Part shown: piece by piece, positions 61,971 through 64,000 of the stretch | Layout of the letters: each line of letters begins with the position of its first letter | Position numbering within the stretch: the first letter of the stretch is position 1 | Made by a program: the position numbers and the translations under genes | Notes under the pieces: model-generated | The model's database searches: none | What the model was told of the DNA's origin: nothing | What the model saw: only the letters and a program-made list of their open reading frames with translations | Source: Methylotuvimicrobium sp. KM2 | Lineage (GTDB): Bacteria; Pseudomonadota; Gammaproteobacteria; Methylococcales; Methylomonadaceae | Assembly: GCF_038051925.1 (NCBI RefSeq) | Contig: NZ_CP150634.1 | Span: 806,001 to 870,000 of the forward strand | Direction: 5' to 3' | DNA: 64,000 nucleotides

Positions 61971-63281
61971 ATGCTCGAATTTAACAAAGTCTTTTTATCC
62001 GCTAATCCATGGAAGCATCGTCTGGTTTTTTGGTTAGGGGCTATCGTCATCGGCGTATCGATCGCATCGATGACATTGTTGAGCGAATGGGTCGTAACGA
62101 TTTTTCGCACGACTTCAGCCGATTATCGCTGGTTTAAATTCGTCGCCCCTCCATTCGGTATTGCCTTCACAGCCTGGTTGACCTTTCGATTTTTTCCAGG
62201 CAGCCAAGGAAGCGGGATTCCTCAGGTAAAAACGGCATTAGAAATTCCTTATACCTTAAGCGAACGCACCAAGTTGGTTTCTTTACGTATTGCCGTCGGT
62301 AAAACTTTCTTGCCGATTCTGGGTTTGTTATCGGGGGCTTCAGTCGGATTTGGCGGTCCGGCTACGCATGTTGGTGCATCGATCATGGCATCTTTAGGCA
62401 AAGTAGCTAATTTCCCTACACTTTACATGAGTAAAGGGTTGCTTTTGGCGGGGAGCGCGGCCGGATTTGCCGCGATGTTCAGTGCCCCTTTGGCCGGAAT
62501 TATGTTTGCTATTGAAGAAATGGGAAGAGCGCTGGAAGAACGGATTAGCACCTTGGTATTAACCGCGATTATTTTTTCCGGTATGACTGCTTATTCGATA
62601 CTGCACTACAGCATTTATTTTACCGATAATCCCTTAGATTTACCTTGGGGCGATGAATGGCTCGCTATTCCATTCTGCGGCATTGTCGGCGGTTTATTAG
62701 GCGGTCTATTCAGCCGGATCATTGTTTCCGGTCATCATTTTATGCGTCGATTACAACTACCTTACATTCCGTCTGCCTTTGTTTGCGGTTGTATCATTGC
62801 ATTGATCGGTTTTGTCTCGGAAGGCCAGACTTTCGGAACCGGATATCAAATGGCCAAAAACATAATGTACGGTAGTGCGCCAATGGACCCGCTATTACCC
62901 GTTTATAAAATGTTGGCCACTTGTGCAACGTTTTTCAGTGGCATTCCGGGTGGACTTTTTGTCCCCTCTATCGCTACCGGCGCCGGATTCGGCGCTAATT
63001 TGGCCAATTGGTTTCCGATCGCGCCGGCTTCGGTGATGATCATGTTGACTATCACGGCCTATTTCTCCGGAATGCTACAATCGCCACTGACTTCATTTAC
63101 GCTTATCTTGGAAATAACCCACAATCATGATATTTCCATTCCGATTATGGCCGCCGCATTTATCGCTTCAGGGGTATCTAAGTTGATGAATCCTCAGCCT
63201 CTCTATAGAGCGCTGTGCGATGCCTTTCAGCAATATCTGCCGGAACAGACCGATGAGGATGACGATGGCAGAACACAGTAA
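61971..63281 (+). CDS. ClC-family chloride channel/transporter without the gating glutamate
   Basis: The 436-residue inner-membrane protein has the ClC layout of about 16 helices. The ion-site motifs are GSGIPQVKTALE (serine loop), GASVGFGGPATHVGAS and GIPGGLFVPSIATGAGFG. In the second motif the external glutamate of ClC-ec1 (GREGP) is glycine (G128), so it should not be a normal H+/Cl- antiporter. No CBS domain follows. The ATG at 61971 is preferred; earlier in-frame codons cross the small RNA candidate. Chloride handling would fit a saline habitat. Confidence 0.85.
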   Translation: MLEFNKVFLSANPWKHRLVFWLGAIVIGVSIASMTLLSEWVVTIFRTTSADYRWFKFVAPPFGIAFTAWLTFRFFPGSQGSGIPQVKTALEIPYTLSERTKLVSLRIAVGKTFLPILGLLSGASVGFGGPATHVGASIMASLGKVANFPTLYMSKGLLLAGSAAGFAAMFSAPLAGIMFAIEEMGRALEERISTLVLTAIIFSGMTAYSILHYSIYFTDNPLDLPWGDEWLAIPFCGIVGGLLGGLFSRIIVSGHHFMRRLQLPYIPSAFVCGCIIALIGFVSEGQTFGTGYQMAKNIMYGSAPMDPLLPVYKMLATCATFFSGIPGGLFVPSIATGAGFGANLANWFPIAPASVMIMLTITAYFSGMLQSPLTSFTLILEITHNHDISIPIMAAAFIASGVSKLMNPQPLYRALCDAFQQYLPEQTDEDDDGRTQ

Positions 63282-63403
63282 ATAAATCACACAATCGTTG
63301 TTACTCAGTCACCGCAATTCTTCCTCGAAATCGAGATACTGTACCCAAGTTCAACGGCGGGTTGAACCCAATACACTAATTACAGTAACCAGAGGAAACT
63401 ATC

Positions 63404-63694
63404 ATGAAAAACGTAACATTTGCAGCAGTCGCTCTACTAGCCGTATTTAGCAGCAACGCAATGGCCGAAGGCTCTAAAATCGAAAAATCCACCTTGATCA
63501 ACGCATCGAAAAACACATTGACCAATACACAAGCCATCGGCCGCAACAGCGCCGCCAGCACCGGTTCGATCAATGTGGTTGGTTCGAAAGTCGAAAAATC
63601 CACTGTGATCAATGCCTCCAAAAATACGCTGACCAATACGCAAGCCATCGGTCGCGACTCGGTGGCTAACACCGGGTCGATCGACATCCGATAA
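63404..63694 (+). CDS. Small secreted protein with two 37-residue repeats
   Basis: The 96-residue protein has a signal peptide (MKNVTFAAVALLAVFSSNAMA) and then two near-identical 37-residue units (GSKIEKSTLINASKNTLTNT... and GSKVEKSTVINASKNTLTNT..., each ending in ...TGSI(N/D)). The Asn/Thr/Ser-rich repeats with QAIGRNSA and QAIGRDSV vaguely resemble strand-turn repeats of curli-like proteins. No known family is recognised. AGAGGAAAC precedes the start and a strong terminator follows. Confidence 0.7.
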   Translation: MKNVTFAAVALLAVFSSNAMAEGSKIEKSTLINASKNTLTNTQAIGRNSAASTGSINVVGSKVEKSTVINASKNTLTNTQAIGRDSVANTGSIDIR

Positions 63695-63770
63695 CCGTTT
63701 TGTTGGAATGCCGTGGAGAACAAGGGAAGGATTTAGCACAGGCATGTGCCGACCAAGGAATAAAAAAGAC

Positions 63771-63817
63771 TACGGCCTGATCGATTGAAAAAACAATCGA
63801 CCAGGCCGTACGTTTTT
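63771..63817 (+). terminator. Strong terminator after the repeat-protein gene
   Basis: TACGGCCTGATCGATTG pairs with CAATCGACCAGGCCGTA (one A-C mismatch) around AAAAAA, followed by CGTTTTT. It may act in both directions because A-rich sequence precedes it. Confidence 0.85.
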
Positions 63818-63824
63818 ACGGCGC

Positions 63825-63930
63825 AAAAAAAATGCGGTTGCTAAACCGCATTGAGAGAAGGATATATGCCTTAGTCGGAGAACAATTAAGTATTCATGAT
63901 TCTATCTCCGACTTCGTGTCGCGCAAGTGT
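63825..63930 (-). ncRNA. Candidate small RNA, sibling 2
   Basis: On the minus strand the region ends AATGCGGTTTAGCAACCGCATT then a run of T, a canonical terminator. Before it are GCATATATCCTTCTCTC and hairpin AGTCGGAG/CTCCGACT (63873-63913). The putative -10 TGCGACAAT is at 63936-63944 on the minus strand. Architecture matches sibling 1 at 61797-61921. There is no reading frame of note. Start approximate. Confidence 0.5.
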
Positions 63931-64000
63931 GACTAATTGTCGCATTTCAAATATCGTCAAACCGCCCAAAACTTTTCCATGAAATTAAAATCGAAATGGG

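Noticed and set aside
1-64000. Prophage, integrative element, tRNA or rRNA genes
   Set aside because: I looked for integrase, transposase, phage structural genes, tRNA cloverleaves and rRNA segments and saw none. A tRNAscan-SE or Infernal run could still find something missed by eye.

Overview
The window looks like chromosome of a halotolerant or haloalkaliphilic gammaproteobacterial methanotroph, most likely Methylotuvimicrobium or a close relative. Three things point there: an ectR-ectA-ectB-ectC-ask locus whose regulatory region carries the 18-bp sequence TATTTAGTGTACTATATA, which is the EctR1 operator of Methylomicrobium alcaliphilum 20Z as I remember it; a gammaproteobacterial ponA / pilMNOPQ-aroK-aroB-damX / hemE order; and a cytochrome P460-family protein. 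The genus assignment is inference.

Layout. 1-8755: the end of a beta-propeller gene and a methyltransferase; a LysR regulator divergent from a SulP anion transporter; then a probable membrane-lipid cluster (methyltransferase and CDP-alcohol phosphatidyltransferase divergent from a glycosyltransferase, followed by a flippase-like membrane protein). 9329-17895: the ectoine locus, ectD translationally coupled to a membrane TPR protein, and a sodium:solute symporter. 18219-22508: a divergent HPPD-like dioxygenase behind a strongly folded leader, a PKHX-type Fe(II)/2-oxoglutarate oxygenase and an unrecognised 498-residue protein. 23242-37965: PBP1A, type IV pilus assembly, shikimate genes, DamX-like protein, hemE and tpx. 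38194-50805: a TPR protein, DUF2288, a BASS transporter, a 1688-residue pseudokinase/ATPase/GAF/diguanylate cyclase, and a phosphorylase-kinase-regulator-like protein coupled to glucokinase. 51165-63950: cytochrome P460, ComFB-like, cold-shock and DciA-like proteins, glyQS, an acyltransferase, a small lipoprotein, lnt, a ClC protein without the gating glutamate, a secreted repeat protein and two candidate sibling small RNAs.

The most unusual feature is the intergenic DNA. Nearly every gap longer than about 150 bp is filled with palindromic, MITE-like repeats of about a dozen families, many nested inside one another. Several families share one architecture: a long outer stem enclosing two hairpins, built around a common GGACGCCGTGAATACGTCC-type core. 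Outer and inner stem sequences differ between copies while staying self-complementary. I see no tRNA, rRNA, CRISPR array, intact transposase or prophage gene.
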